NCBI GenBank assembly: GCA_003427395.1 | Contig: BFEA01000593.1 | Coordinates: 350,125-387,500, forward strand | Direction: 5' to 3' | Length of the DNA: 37,376 bases | Origin: Chara braunii | Taxonomy: Eukaryota; Streptophyta; Charophyceae; Charales; Characeae | In this document: one piece after another, positions 1 to 10,646 of the stretch | Layout: each line of letters opens with the position of its first letter | Numbering within the stretch: the stretch's first letter is position 1 | The notes under the pieces: generated by a model | Seen by the model: only the letters and a program-made list of their open reading frames with translations | Databases searched by the model: none | What the model was told of the DNA's origin: nothing | Translations under genes and position numbers: made by a program

Positions 1-58
<58 letters not shown>
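1..58. repeat. (GT)n(GA)n compound microsatellite at window edge
   Basis: The window opens inside a GT dinucleotide run that switches to GA and then to an A run at 61-74. The same GT-then-GA arrangement recurs at 31998-32159. The true left end lies outside the window. Confidence 0.97.
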
Positions 59-59
<1 letters not shown>

Positions 60-74
60 GAAAAAAAAAAAAAA

Positions 75-2300
75 CTAACAGGGGTAAGTGAGAGATAAAG
101 ATAAAGATTTTTTAATTATTTGTACAATTTTCGATTTGAGTGCGTTATTTTTCTCTTGTTTTCCCCTTGTTTCCAAGTTAATTTTATTCCAACATTCAAA
201 CGAATTAGGGGACATAATTATTTTCTCGGATTGAATAAGGAGCGTCGTTATAAAACTTTGACATATAACGACTGCATATGCAAACAATATAGTTGTGCCA
301 TATATGGGCATGCTAAGGGTAGATTTCAAGTTATCGTAGATTAGACCTTTGTCTTTGATGCATAATAAAAAACTACGTATTCGCAACCCCTGTTGTGGAT
401 TAGTATGGTGCTATACGTGGATGAGTTTGAAACTGAGATTTTAAGTGGTTTAGGTTGAAAGGGCTAATGTTTAAAAATGAACAACCTTCCAATTCATAAG
501 ACCGATTGATATGATGTTTATCTACGACGTTGGTTTTTTTTTTTACACGTTAATAAGGTAAGAAAGCAAAAAATAAGGAAGGTAGGAAGTCCACATGAAT
601 GGTTTTGTGATCGCCTCTCCATTCAGAGCAGTTTTGAATGTATCATGTACGTCCATGTAACCACCTCACGGAGTATATCTTGCGTCTAAAGCTTTCATAA
701 TATAATATCCGATTCCGAAACTGAAAAATTTCGCTAACTCGCCTAGAGAAAGAGGTGGGCTAGCCAAGCTATATATACGTTGGATAGGAAGATGATTCTC
801 TAAAAAGCCCTACTTAATTGGAGACTTAGGATTTATGTAATACTTGTGAATTGAAATATAAGTAGAATGTATTTAAAAGTTCAAACGGATTACTGGGGCA
901 AAATTCCTTGGACTTCAGTCGATCTATTAATTTGATAATTATTACAAATCCAAGAAATTTAAAAATATGTTAGAATTCAAATAACTTAATTGGACAAGTT
1001 ATTTTGAGCATACATTTGTAAACAAATATATTAAACACAAATTTTGAATACACTGGACCATTGTAGTACATTTTGTTAACGATGTTAAGATGGGTTAAAC
1101 TGTGCATCTGCAAGATTTGTTTTATGCCAACTCACTGTGTCTAGTGGTATATGTTATTCTTTAAATGCACCGGGTTGGCTGTTTGATTCTTGCAAGGAGT
1201 GGTTTTATTCGATTTCAATTATTTGGACGTTAGGTTTTTGAAAGTTAAAAATAATAACGTTTATAAAATTTACCTTGAGCTACTGGATTATTATAATTTG
1301 TTTGTTCCACTTGCAAAATCCTTGGGCCAAGCTTGAGGACCATTTGATTGAAGTTGAATTTGAGATACACCGTACCATTGCGATTTATTATACTAAGCGA
1401 TATTGGGTTTCAATTAATAAACATGTGACTATTTTAATCTCAACTCACTTTATCTAATGATATGTATTATACTTCAAAAGCAACAAGTTGTTGATTCAAT
1501 GCTTAAACTCGTTTATTTCCATGATTTTGACATTGAAGCTTAAAAAACTTAAAAAAACAATTAATATTTATTGTCAAATTTTAACACAATTTCAACACGA
1601 GTGTGTAAGTCATTCATTTCGATATCAAATTTAAAAGCATGTGTGTGCAGTCAAGTATACCATTTGGTGTGCGACTCTCTAACTCCACTGTCTTTTCTTA
1701 TATAGCTGTTTACATAAGTGTACGAGACATATTACATATTTATGCAATCGTGGATTTGTGTGAGTGAAAAAGAGAGTTGGAGAGAAAACAATATAGGTAA
1801 AATAGTTATACCAAAATCAGTGCCTAACTCCAACCTTCCACACTAATAATCTCCCTCTATCTCCTCTTCCCTCTCTTCCTCTCTTTTTCTTTCTTAATTA
1901 AAAAAAAAAAATGTGTTGCCTATGCTCCCACAATTAACCAAAAATAACTCGAGCAAGGAAAATTCAGGTACGAAGCTTTACGAATAATTATGTTTAGGTC
2001 AGGAAACCAATACACAAAATGTCATATGAATGATGTTCAAACTGCTTATACATATGTTAAACCAACTCTCATAACAACCAAAATTGTAACCTACCGTTAA
2101 TCAAATCCCTAAGTCCCCTCATATCCCTTCACATTGGACATTGTAAACCCTTACGTATTATTTGTTCATATATACAACTTCAACTTGTGCAGCAGTATAT
2201 TTGTAATGAGTCGTGTCAATATAACTACCAGTTCACCCGACGCAGAGTACATCTCTCACTGGTTTTTGCGAAGAAAAATTATTAATTCAGGTGAGGACCG
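75..2300. other. AT-rich non-coding stretch with a faint tandem duplication
   Basis: About 2.2 kb of AT-rich DNA in which I see no convincing gene; the short open frames show no recognisable domain or splice structure. Two segments resemble one another about 311-317 bases apart: 1041-1200 and 1358-1520 share a block starting CAACTCACT with similar sequence on both sides. This looks like an old degenerate tandem duplication of about 310 bp. A pyrimidine-rich patch lies at 1850-1890. Confidence 0.6.
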
Positions 2301-2329
2301 ATAGTGAAAGAGGCATAGACGCAATTGCA

Positions 2330-2480
2330 GGGTTGCGCACCTTGAAAGGTGTCGGAACTAAGTGTTTTAAACCACCACTCCCTCTGTCACTAGGAAATAA
2401 CCCTCCCGGGGAGCCCGGGTGTGTTTTAAGGGAGGGCACCAACCGGAGGCCGAAACAACGGGTCTAGTCCCACAATTCAA
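2330..2480. other. GC-rich block with inverted repeats
   Basis: A short GC-rich island in AT-rich surroundings. It contains a CCCTCCC/GGGAGGG inverted pair enclosing two CCCGGG-like palindromes around 2401-2438, so the transcript could fold on either strand. No RNA family was recognised. Confidence 0.35.
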
Positions 2481-2555
2481 ACGCAACAACTTTCGTATTT
2501 TCTCGCTCACAAGAATTCACAAAAAATTATGAGAATTTGAGCATCAATAATTTAG

Positions 2556-2745
2556 GTCGTGATATTTTCAAAAAAAATATCAAAAATTTCAAAAAAACAA
2601 TTTGGACCGTGAAACAATCGCGATGCCGATTCGATGCATGTTCCAAATTTGCCACCTTGCCATTTGTGGGCCAACGAGAAAAATACTCCAACTTCGGCGA
2701 CTTTTCCCCCTCCGAAGAATGCGTCAATAACGCTGAAAGTTAGAG
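2556..2745 (+). repeat. Diverged copy of a repeat also found inside the LTRs
   Basis: This segment resembles two adjacent segments of each LTR (6557-6745 and 6768-6955; 25230-25418 and 25441-25628). Shared landmarks in the same order are an AT-rich run, a GTGAAACAATC-like block, a CATG/GCAT block, a TTTGCCAC-like block, a TTTGTGGGC-like block, and AATACTCCAACTTC followed by a TTTTCCC run. Similarity is partial but collinear over about 190 bp. The repeat therefore exists in this genome independently of the LTR element. Confidence 0.6.
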
Positions 2746-2805
2746 GGTTCATAGATTTTACTCGTAGTTTGTCAAAAAAAAAATACTAAAAATTTAAAAA
2801 TTTTG

Positions 2806-2813
2806 CTTAAAAC
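2806..2813. repeat. 8-bp target-site duplication, left copy (CTTAAAAC)
   Basis: Perfect direct repeat of 3354-3361 immediately outside the inverted termini of the foldback element. Confidence 0.88.
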
Positions 2814-3353
2814 CTAGCTTACCAGTTGTTCAATTCGGAGACATTCTGGCCGGATAGACAACTTGGGCAAAGTTGTCCAGAATCCCGAACAACTCATTTT
2901 CTACATTAAAAAAGTAAAAAAATAAATAAGCAATCGGGAGGGGCTGCACTATATAAGATGACCCCGTAAAAACAATTCCAACTCATTCAGAGCAAAAAAA
3001 AAAAAAATGCAAAACATGGGGAAAGAGGGATTTGGGGGGGNGGGTTGGGGTGCGTGATTGAAATCTACTCCCATAAGATAAAAGACGTTATGGCCAGACA
3101 TCTTTGGCGTTCGATTAAATTCGCAAAGACATCTTTGGCGATTAGTATTTTTTTTTCTATGGGCTCAAATGAACCAAAACTTTTGTGGCATAAGTCATGT
3201 GAGGGAGAACCTACAAAAAACTAATCATTTTTTATTAATTTGTTTTTTTTTAAAGGGTCAAACATACTATTTTCGGGAGAATGTCTCCCCGATTGTCCGA
3301 ATGGACAAGTCGAACATCTAAAAGGGTCCTGGACGTCCACCCTGGTAAGCTAG
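2814..3353. mobile_element. 540-bp MITE-like DNA transposon with 12-bp TIRs
   Basis: The ends are a perfect 12-bp inverted repeat, CTAGCTTACCAG at 2814-2825 and its reverse complement at 3342-3353. The element is flanked by a perfect 8-bp direct repeat. A second inverted pair lies further in: the GGAGACATTCT block near 2840 against its complement near 3281-3292. There is no open reading frame of useful length, so it is non-autonomous. An 8-bp duplication is usual for the hAT superfamily, and some P- and Merlin-type elements also give 8 bp. The TIR does not begin with the common hAT CAG, so the superfamily is uncertain. A small hairpin (ACAACTT/AAGTTGT) lies near 2860-2880. Confidence 0.85.
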
Positions 3354-3361
3354 CTTAAAAC
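3354..3361. repeat. 8-bp target-site duplication, right copy (CTTAAAAC)
   Basis: Perfect match to 2806-2813, directly abutting the right inverted terminus. Confidence 0.88.
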
Positions 3362-5535
3362 ATGAAATAAATCACGAAAGCAATTCAACACGTTTTTAAT
3401 TTGTCACGTTGTCAAATATCCGCAATGTGTTACCGATAGCCTTAATGAACTTGTTTTATTAGTAGCCCTAATGAAATTGTGCTACATGTCCCCCCAATTT
3501 GGTGATGTCGGGGAGAGTGATGGCGTATGTCTTATGGAAACTAGTGTCACCAATAAAAAGGAAATGAAAAAAATAAAATAAAATATATTATTAAAAAAAC
3601 ATATTTGTAAACAAGCATCAAAGATTTGTAAACGTAATCCTAATAACCTATGCAAAATTAATAATTTGAAATTACACGTATCATTTTAGTGTGGAAATGC
3701 AATAGGAACAATTTTTGCACCTGCAGATCGACCGTACTAAATAGTTGAAATCAAATACAGTCAAACTTTATATTTTTCACTAAGGGATTGAGTCTTGCAC
3801 TTTCTTTTCGCGCCTCTACCTTCATCTGCGTCTTCTTTTTTTCTTCAGTTAGAAATTTCATGTCCTCCTACAACACTGGTTGTTTCCCTTGATTTTGGGT
3901 AGGCATTGCAGGTCAATTCGGTTTGACTCCCTCGGTTTAGGTCGCGCAAAGGCGCGAGGGAGGCCTTGCAAGTCTGTTCGGTTTGACTCTGAAGTGACCG
4001 TACCATTCGTCTGATATGTCGATCTGCTACGTGCCTTATCGTCCTGTTATAGAAAAGCTTCGTATCAAATCTCTTATGTGACCTTTGTTTCTTTCTCGTT
4101 ATGCTTATGAATGATGATCTTAATATTATCGATCTAACCGTTCTATAAGTTTTTTCATTTCTTTTTTACTTTGTATTCTACTTTATTTTCGGTTGTTCTA
4201 TCGCGTCCTGGGTGGGGTGTTGTTCCTCTCTGCCTCTTAGCGGGATAGTGTGGGCAACCCTACTGCTCGCCCCCCTGCCCCTTGGTGAGCTACAGTCGCC
4301 ATTCAAAATGCTCCGCTGAGATCTTTCCCAATGGCTTATCTTTTACCTGGCACTCCCCGTAATCAGTGGCTGGCTGAATTTAAGGCGAGTTAGACAAAAA
4401 CAGAAACCATCTGAAGTTCTGAACGAACTATGCACAATGTGTGATAAGGGGGCAGTGGAGGACATTGGTTGCTGCCTGCTACTCTGCAAACATGTGACAG
4501 ACTTCTGGCTCCACGCAGCCGCCTTTTGAGAATAAATAACAGGAAAATCCTTCCCGCAAGGAGACCGGACCAGACTTGCCGACTACGCACTCCCACCAAC
4601 CCTTGCTGTGGGGGGAGAGCAAACTGTTCCAGCGGATACGACCGCATGCACTATGGTTAATATGGAGGTAGCAATGCCAACAAACACTTCAGCAGACGAG
4701 ACCCCCAACCCTTCTGACCTGAGATACCTACCTACAGGGAGGACCTGGAGGTGGAGCACCACACTGATTGGGCCCAGACAAACTGTTTGATGAAATCCGA
4801 CACGGATAAGGAACTGAACATGAGACAAGTTTGTCAAGCCTGAGGGACCTTGGGCGCCGGCAGAATACGTGTTATAACTTATAACATGACTGCGCTTAAG
4901 GTTTAACTGGCCCCAGAATCCACCAACTATTAACCAACCAGCACCATAGCGGGACAACTCTCTCCACCTAAATCCCTCCGCCCCCTCCTCCCAGACAAAA
5001 CGATACCCTGGCTGAAAGTGCGGCCACAACATTGGACGAAGAGGACGACATACCCGTCTGGCCGCAGAAGGAACACCCGGGCTGCCGGAGGGAATTGGCA
5101 ACATCAACACCTGCAACAACTACTTCAGCGAAAAGCACACGATGAAACAGATGGTGCGCACAGCAGGTGAGAATAACATTTGGCGCTTCACAGATATGAC
5201 ATCGGCTGGTCACGCAGGTTGCTCAGTCCACAGGCCATACGGCTGGCCAGTTGCCACCAGACTGCCTGCGTCATGAGCAATCTCCTCTACTCTGGAGTCT
5301 CCCAGAGTGTCCATGGTCTTCCAGTGCAGACCAGGCTCTGAGTGCATGGCTGTAGAGCTGAAGCCCATCGGGAAAGGAGATGCCTTGGCGCATAAGCATG
5401 GATTACAGATCGATCCAGGGCCTCCCCTGACACCCTTGGCCGACTGCAGGGGCGGGTCGGCCCCCAGGACCCGAGCTAGTAATAGCTGCAAGTATCTGGC
5501 AGCCACAACGGGCCAAAGACGCAGGGTCATGTACA
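3362..5535. other. Non-coding or unrecognised DNA, AT-rich then GC-rich
   Basis: AT-rich to about 4180, then about 50% GC or more up to the LTR element. A 60-bp spaced duplication is visible near 3904-3990: TTCGGTTTGACTC occurs twice, with a CCCTCG/CGAGGG inverted pair between. Open frames at 4583-5119 and 5210-5536 on the minus strand and 5307-5573 on the plus strand have no recognised domain and no clear splice sites. I read the area as old repeat DNA rather than genes. Confidence 0.5.
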
Positions 5536-5588
5536 TGTGCTCATCTCATTTCTGCATCATGTATTCAGTATGAGGACGTTGGACCCGA
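5536..5588 (+). repeat. Left half of a repeat split by the LTR element
   Basis: The sequence ending in GGACGTTGGACCCGA continues, after removal of the LTR element, at 29180 with CCGGTTTCCAGCAGGTG. The joined order matches an uninterrupted relative at 30270-30366 and a shorter one around 30000-30050. Confidence 0.7.
5585..5588. repeat. Probable 4-bp target-site duplication (CCGA)
   Basis: The four bases before the left LTR (CCGA) match three of four bases after the right LTR (CCGG, 29180-29183). Relatives of the target repeat carry one copy of this stretch (GGACCCGTTTCC), which supports duplication on insertion. Confidence 0.5.
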
Positions 5589-6556
5589 TGTTAGGAAACC
5601 CGGGGAGGGTCGCCTCCTGTTCGCTGAAGCCAAGGGCTACAACGTCTGTCACCCTCTGCGCCCGCTTCCGAGGTCCTCAGCGACCGGCAGGGTTGGTGTG
5701 CTTGTTCTGCCTGTCACTCTCCCTACTCTCGAAATAATTGTTTTACTCAGTTGCGTTTCCCTTTTTTTTGTGATGAGTTCGAAATACTTTGCCAGACAGA
5801 ACTGGTACACTTTGTCTCTTGTTCACATGTTTAACAGTCAGAGCAGTATAGTAGCCAATCAATCAATGGGGCGACTCAGGGGTAATGCACTCCAGCCTCG
5901 ATTGGGACTCGAGCCGGTCGAGTGGCTCGGATTAGAATTTGGCTTATCACAATTACAGTCCCTCGTCTCAGACTCCTTTCAGTCTCTCTCCACCGATCGA
6001 CACGCACCACAAAAAGCTAGTGGTAATACGTTGGACTAATATCCGAGTTCCAAATGCTCTCCCCGAGTTCGGGAGCGCGTGAGCAATGCGGTTCGGTTTC
6101 AGTTGTCCCTCCTCCAGTTCGATGCAGCATCAGCTCACTTGTGCACTTCCAAGTGACCCACACTAACAATGATAAGTTGGGGAGATCCTGGTCTGTGGAG
6201 TCCAGCTTAACACCGGTCAGAGAGGGCCAGCTTAACCCATGCCAAAGTGCTGTTCGACAATCATGAGTAAACATGAGATCGTACAATAAGGGGTCAATCA
6301 GCTCCCTGCTATCGTTGTGCTCTCCCCTCCTCTGTTCCCCTTGTTCTCTACAGTCCCTCCATTGTAGGTCGAAAACAGCATAGAAAGGTGAATGGAGACA
6401 ATACTGATTGGAAAATAGGACGTTTCCCTCTGCCTCACTCAGTGTCCCTTACTCGCCCGTGCGGTAACATCCGGGCTGAGTGGTCCACCCCAAATCTGGT
6501 GATTTATCGCGCCATGAAGAATTTTCCAAAATTCCTGAATTTTTGACCATTGGAAG

Positions 6557-6795
6557 ATTAGGTAGCGATCTTTCCAAGGAAAATTTCGAGCAAAAATAAA
6601 TAAATCATCTCACCCATGAAACAATCACCACGCCAATCCCTTGCATAATCTGGTTTACCACAGTGCAGTTTGTTGGCTTACGGGAGGGGTACTCGAACTT
6701 TTCCGATTTTTCCCGCTCCAAAGAACGTGAATCAGAGTTTGAAACATTAGATTCCCGTAGGATAGCTTGTGATCTTTTCAGGAAAAATTAATACA

Positions 6796-6849
<54 letters not shown>

Positions 6850-6955
6850 AAAAATCATTCTGGCCATAAAACAATCTCACTTGCATATCCTAGTTTTGAC
6901 ATAGGGCAGTTTGTAGACTGAAGGGAGGAGTACTCCAACTTCCCCGTTCCATGTA
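6557..6955 (+). repeat. Two tandem, diverged 190-bp units within the LTR, left copy
   Basis: Units at about 6557-6745 and 6768-6955 share an AAACAATC block, a TGCATA/TCC block, a CAGTTTGT block and GGGAG.GTACTC.AACTT near the end. They are separated by the AAT microsatellite. The same pair is at 25230-25628 in the right LTR, and a lone relative is at 2556-2745. Confidence 0.6.
6794..6845 (+). repeat. (AAT)n microsatellite in left LTR
   Basis: Uninterrupted AAT trinucleotide run of about 16-17 units. The right LTR run (25467-25518) has exactly the same length, which is notable for a fast-mutating repeat. Confidence 0.95.
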
Positions 6956-7097
6956 TCTCTCTCCCACTACACACTCTCTCTCTGCACACTCTCTGACTCT
7001 GTGTACACTCTCTCTCTCACCGCACACTCCCTCTCATATCAGAGTTGCACGTACCTGTTCGCCTGCCAGCCGAACACTAGATTGCGTGATCGGTGGG

Positions 7098-7227
7098 TTG
7101 GCTGGCCAGCAGAACACTTGAGTACCAACCCACTGGAACTGGCTCGTTTCCGCTAGCAGTGGATACACTTGATTGGCTGGCCTGCAGAACACTTGAGTAC
7201 CAGGCCACTGGATCTAGCTCGTTTCTG
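7098..7227 (+). repeat. 75-bp direct duplication in left LTR
   Basis: Two units starting TTGGCTGGCC at 7098 and 7173 share CAGAACACTTGAGTACCA and CTCGTTTC. They are repeated identically at 25771-25900 in the right LTR. Confidence 0.85.
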
Positions 7228-7577
7228 ATCTCACCCCCTTCTTCACTTACCGTCGTGGTGCTCGTGGCTCATCCCTGAATGTGTTCCATAAGTATTCTGG
7301 TCGGGCAAAGTCAAAGCAAGGGCCAAGTCTGTAGTGCACAACCTCCCTATCTTGGCAGTACTTCAGATCAGAATGGCAGATCAAGCCTGCATTCGAGTTC
7401 AATTAGAGCCTTGCCAAACCGTCCACCATCCTTGCATGGTACATCGATAATCGTTTTCTAAGTTCACTTGCGTCTCTGAAGGGTCCGCAAGCTCAGACAT
7501 GGCACATTTCACAGTTTTTGATCTCTTACCTAGTGGCAAGGGATGCGCTGTCCGAAAGCGGTAATGGCAGATCTGTG

Positions 7578-7830
7578 GCCCACCTTCAGCGGTAATGTGA
7601 AATCCTTGATTGTCCGCCAACAGTGGGAATGTGAAATCCCTGATTGCCCGCCAACAACGGGAATGTGAAATACTTGATGGCCGCCAACAGCGGGAATGTG
7701 AAATGCTCGATTGGCTGTTCTGCAAAAGTGACCGCACCCGCCAACAGCGGTAGTGTTAAATACTTGATTGGCTGTTCGACCGTCAACACCTCCCAGGAGC
7801 GGGAGTACTTGATCGACTGAAGCTGGCTGT
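7578..7830 (+). repeat. Minisatellite of 33-57 bp units in left LTR
   Basis: At least five units built on CCGCCAACAGCGGGAATG followed by TGAAATACTTGATTGGC-type sequence; later units carry an added GGCTGTTC segment. The overlapping minus-strand open frames here simply follow this repeat. Confidence 0.85.
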
Positions 7831-8413
7831 TCCCGCCAGGTCTCCTTTCCGTACACCGCTCACCCGCTCTCCCTCTCTCACTTAGTCCACTCTCTCTCTC
7901 TCACTCTCACACGCAGTCTCTTGCTCCCGCTGTGCAGTCCCCTTCTCTCTCACTCTCCCTCTCACACGCGAGTAACCGCTTGAGCGCCGACGCGTCTCCC
8001 CTGTGCTTGCACTCGCGGGTACGCCTTGTTCGCGTCCGGCTCTCCCCTTTCTCCTGGCGTAATCGCCTCGGCGTCGATGTCTCCGCCTCGAGCTCGTCTC
8101 GCACTGTGCAACAGCTTGACGCCGGGCACACCTGGCATGCAATTCCCATTTCCTTCACTGTTCTCCCCTATATCCCCTTCAGTCCCGTGGCCTGACCGAC
8201 CAGGGCCTTCTCGGAGTGCAAGTGTGCAGGAAGTAGTCCGCCGCGCCACGGAGGAAAAAAAAAAACAGTGGTATCGGTCACACAGGCTCGGCGTCCACAG
8301 TACCCATGCACCAGCTTCGGCCCACTGGCGCAGACATGTCCGATGAGTTGGCAATGGTTCCGAGCCGAGATAGCCCCCTGCATCCCCCTCTTTGCCACGG
8401 GCTTTAGCGGGTC

Positions 8414-8500
8414 AGTGATAGCTGAGCGACTAAGCACTTAGGGCCGTAGTGGCCACGGCGTCGGGGCATGGGCCCCCATGCGAATCCATCATTACTGCCA
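8414..8500 (+). other. tRNA-like segment in left LTR (weak)
   Basis: TAGCTGAGCGAC near 8417 fits an A-box, and GCGAATCC near 8481 resembles the core of a B-box. Between them lies GC-rich sequence with a GCATGGG/CCCATGC hairpin that could mimic a long variable arm. Acceptor pairing is only partial, so this is at best a degenerate tRNA-derived piece. The right LTR has the same sequence at 27087-27173. Confidence 0.25.
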
Positions 8501-8924
8501 GTTTCCACACGGTACCTTGCGAAACCGCGTGGCCCTTCAGACCCTGCAGTACTAGTAATCTACGGGTAGCAGAAGTAGTCCCTTGAGCCAGGCAAGCTGA
8601 GCCACCAAAAAAAACAGCTCTGCAGCCAACCCCCCTTTAGTCTGCATATGTTTAAAGGTTAACACTTCTATCTGCCTCTGGCCACACTGCCCGTATACCG
8701 GCAGTTTGACGGTACCAAGTCCCATAGAACCGGAGCAAATGTGGCAATCTCCGACCGATCGCTGGATCAGCGCGCGTAAGTGTCCCAGGCTAGTACACAC
8801 ACCAAAATAGTGGTACCCCGTTGCGGTGTCCCATGGAACAAGTTGCGGCGTCACCATACCAATTCCAAACCTTGAACTAGCCAACTAGAACTTGTCTCGA
8901 CGTTATACCTCAGCAATCCGTACC

Positions 8925-9560
8925 TGTCAATGTCAAACCCGGATCACTCGGTCAGGCTCGCTGTAACTCTTACCATACCGAAGCCGAACCTGATATAACC
9001 ATCCGGGGTTCCCGTGCCTCGCTCCGTATCGATACCGATCCAGTACCAAGCCTGAAAATGATGTTGTGGCGAGTACCACGCCAATGCCGAACCAATACTG
9101 TACTAACATGTCGAACACGGCAAGATGCAGCGGCGCAGTAATAGTACCGAACCTGAAGTAAACCGCCGCAATGATCCCGGACCCGAAAATAAGCTGCCAC
9201 AGAGGTTCCGAAATAAATCGCCGTGAGGGCGTTGAACCTTAAACGAAACACCGCGATGCCACCGAACCTGACCAAACCCGAAATCCAGTACCGGGCTGTT
9301 GCGCCACGCGGATGCCGAACACGTACAACCATGCCATGATAATTCCGTACCTGTCCCGAACCTGATATAGAATGTCGCAACGTTTCCGGACCTGAAAACA
9401 AACTGCCGCCGAGGTTCCAGACCTGGAATAATTGTCGTAGTGGCCCCGGTCCTAAGAATAAATCACCGCAGTTGTCCCAAGCCTGAAAATAAGTCACCGT
9501 GGTGAAGCGGCTATCACCGGGCCCATACCGCACCTGAAGCACGTCAGACACCGTAGGACG
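8925..9560 (+). repeat. Degenerate tandem array of roughly 30-bp units, left LTR
   Basis: Units follow the pattern CC(G/A)GACCTGAAAATAA then a TCGCCGCAG-like part and a GGTTC/TGTCC end; clear adjacent units lie at 9386-9510. A minus-strand frame of 193 residues (8970-9551) stays open mostly because many units are a multiple of three long. It is read as repeat-derived rather than a protein gene. Confidence 0.7.
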
Positions 9561-9985
9561 TAGCCACTCCGTAACGACCCTCGTATCCGTACCGAACTAA
9601 ACACCATAGTCGACCCAAGGTAGTACCACCCCATGCTGTCCATGCGACTCCCGCTCTCAGAACATCCCAACTGCGGTNATGTTAGTAATCAAGTAAACCG
9701 GGGAAAGCGACGCAGGGAACCTCGACCATCGGCAGTAGTGAAAACTGTTAAAAATTCGGGGAAAATGTTCAATCCGGGGCCAGAGCTGATGGCGGGTAAT
9801 CGAGGCGAAATTAGGCCAATCTCCCAATAGTCATGGGTTCCCGTCCCTTCCATCGTTTTTCATCATTCTTCTGTTTCCTTAATTCTATTATTGGAAATAG
9901 TAACTTAACCGTTAGTTCCCCAAAATTAAATTCCGAGAAAGTTTAAATAAATGGCCGAATTTTTTTTGTTTCTTTTCTCTTTTAC

Positions 9986-9996
9986 CATTTATAATC
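9986..9996 (-). promoter_or_regulatory. Possible TATA box of the LTR promoter, left copy
   Basis: Minus strand reads GATTATAAATG in the AT-rich part of the LTR. It is conserved at 28663-28673 in the right LTR. The position about 510 bases inside the upstream end of the LTR suits a U3 promoter, but nothing else confirms it. Confidence 0.25.
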
Positions 9997-10200
9997 TCTT
10001 CCTATGTTTTTAATTTCATTGCCGGGAACATAAAATAACAAGGGTATTCCCCCTTGAATTAAATGCCGTGAAAAATAAAGAAATTAAGGGATATTATGTT
10101 TTTCCCTTCTCCCCTACTACTCTTAATCCCATTTCCCCATCTTTAATTATGGTACTAAAATAGAAAAAAAATTGAGGCCTCATTTCGGACCCGGTTGTAT

Positions 10201-10219
10201 GCCGCAAAAACGTTGCGGC
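10201..10219. other. Perfect 7-bp-stem hairpin in LTR
   Basis: GCCGCAA and TTGCGGC pair around a 5-base loop. Preserved unchanged at 28878-28896 although flanking bases differ between the LTRs. Confidence 0.6.
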
Positions 10220-10500
10220 GAGGTCAGTTCCCGCGATGCCTCTCCGCGGCAGGCCAATCCGGGTCTAACCCTTTGAATGGCCAGAAATGACGGTCCGTAG
10301 ATGTGACGAGTGCGGCCACCCATCTCGCCATCTTTGAGGGTTACCCGTAAGGTTCAGCGCCCAAAATCAAGGGCGCCCTGAGCTTCCCTAATTTTTGCTT
10401 CTTGGTCAACCCGGAGCACCGTCAAAACACGGACTTGTCTTTGAGCCTATGTCCCAAAGCCGTAGATTTAAGCCGGCACACTGCTTGTGGCCGCCTGACA

Positions 10501-10646
10501 GTTAGCCCGGACCACTGCTCGACGCTCCTGTCGAGCCCTAACCACTCACGTCAGACGAAGCGGACGAGCTTCAGGGTGATGGCCCGTAAAGGACGCCACG
10601 TCGGCGTTCAATTCTTTTATGTTTCAGTTTGTTATGAGTCCTGGGG
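10501..10646. other. Interior sequence between integrase end and 3' LTR
   Basis: A polypurine tract is expected here on the minus strand directly against the LTR. None is seen; the bases at the junction read CCGGGCTAAC. A perfect hairpin (GCTCGAC/GTCGAGC, 6-base loop) is at 10517-10536. A GCCCGGACC block at 10505 matches tandem repeats just upstream of gag. Confidence 0.55.

Larger units (their letters stand above)
5589..10500 (-). repeat. 3' LTR (left copy), 4912 bp
   Basis: Collinear with 24289-29179. It begins TGTTAGGAAACCC and ends CCTGACA, an imperfect inverted pair. Because the genes read leftward, this is the downstream LTR. Compared with the right copy, the outer parts differ by a few percent and two short indels (11 and 16 bp near 5743 and 5925), while 6501-8917 shows no difference by eye. 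The LTR contains a trinucleotide microsatellite, several minisatellite arrays and an AT-rich zone at 9880-10190. Confidence 0.93.

Noticed and set aside
4583-5119. 178-residue minus-strand open frame
   Set aside because: No recognisable domain, no splice context, overlapping frames on both strands in GC-rich DNA; length is not exceptional there.
7882-8437. Several overlapping open frames on both strands in the LTRs, identical in both copies
   Set aside because: Identity reflects the identical LTR tract, not selection; frames overlap on both strands and have no domain.
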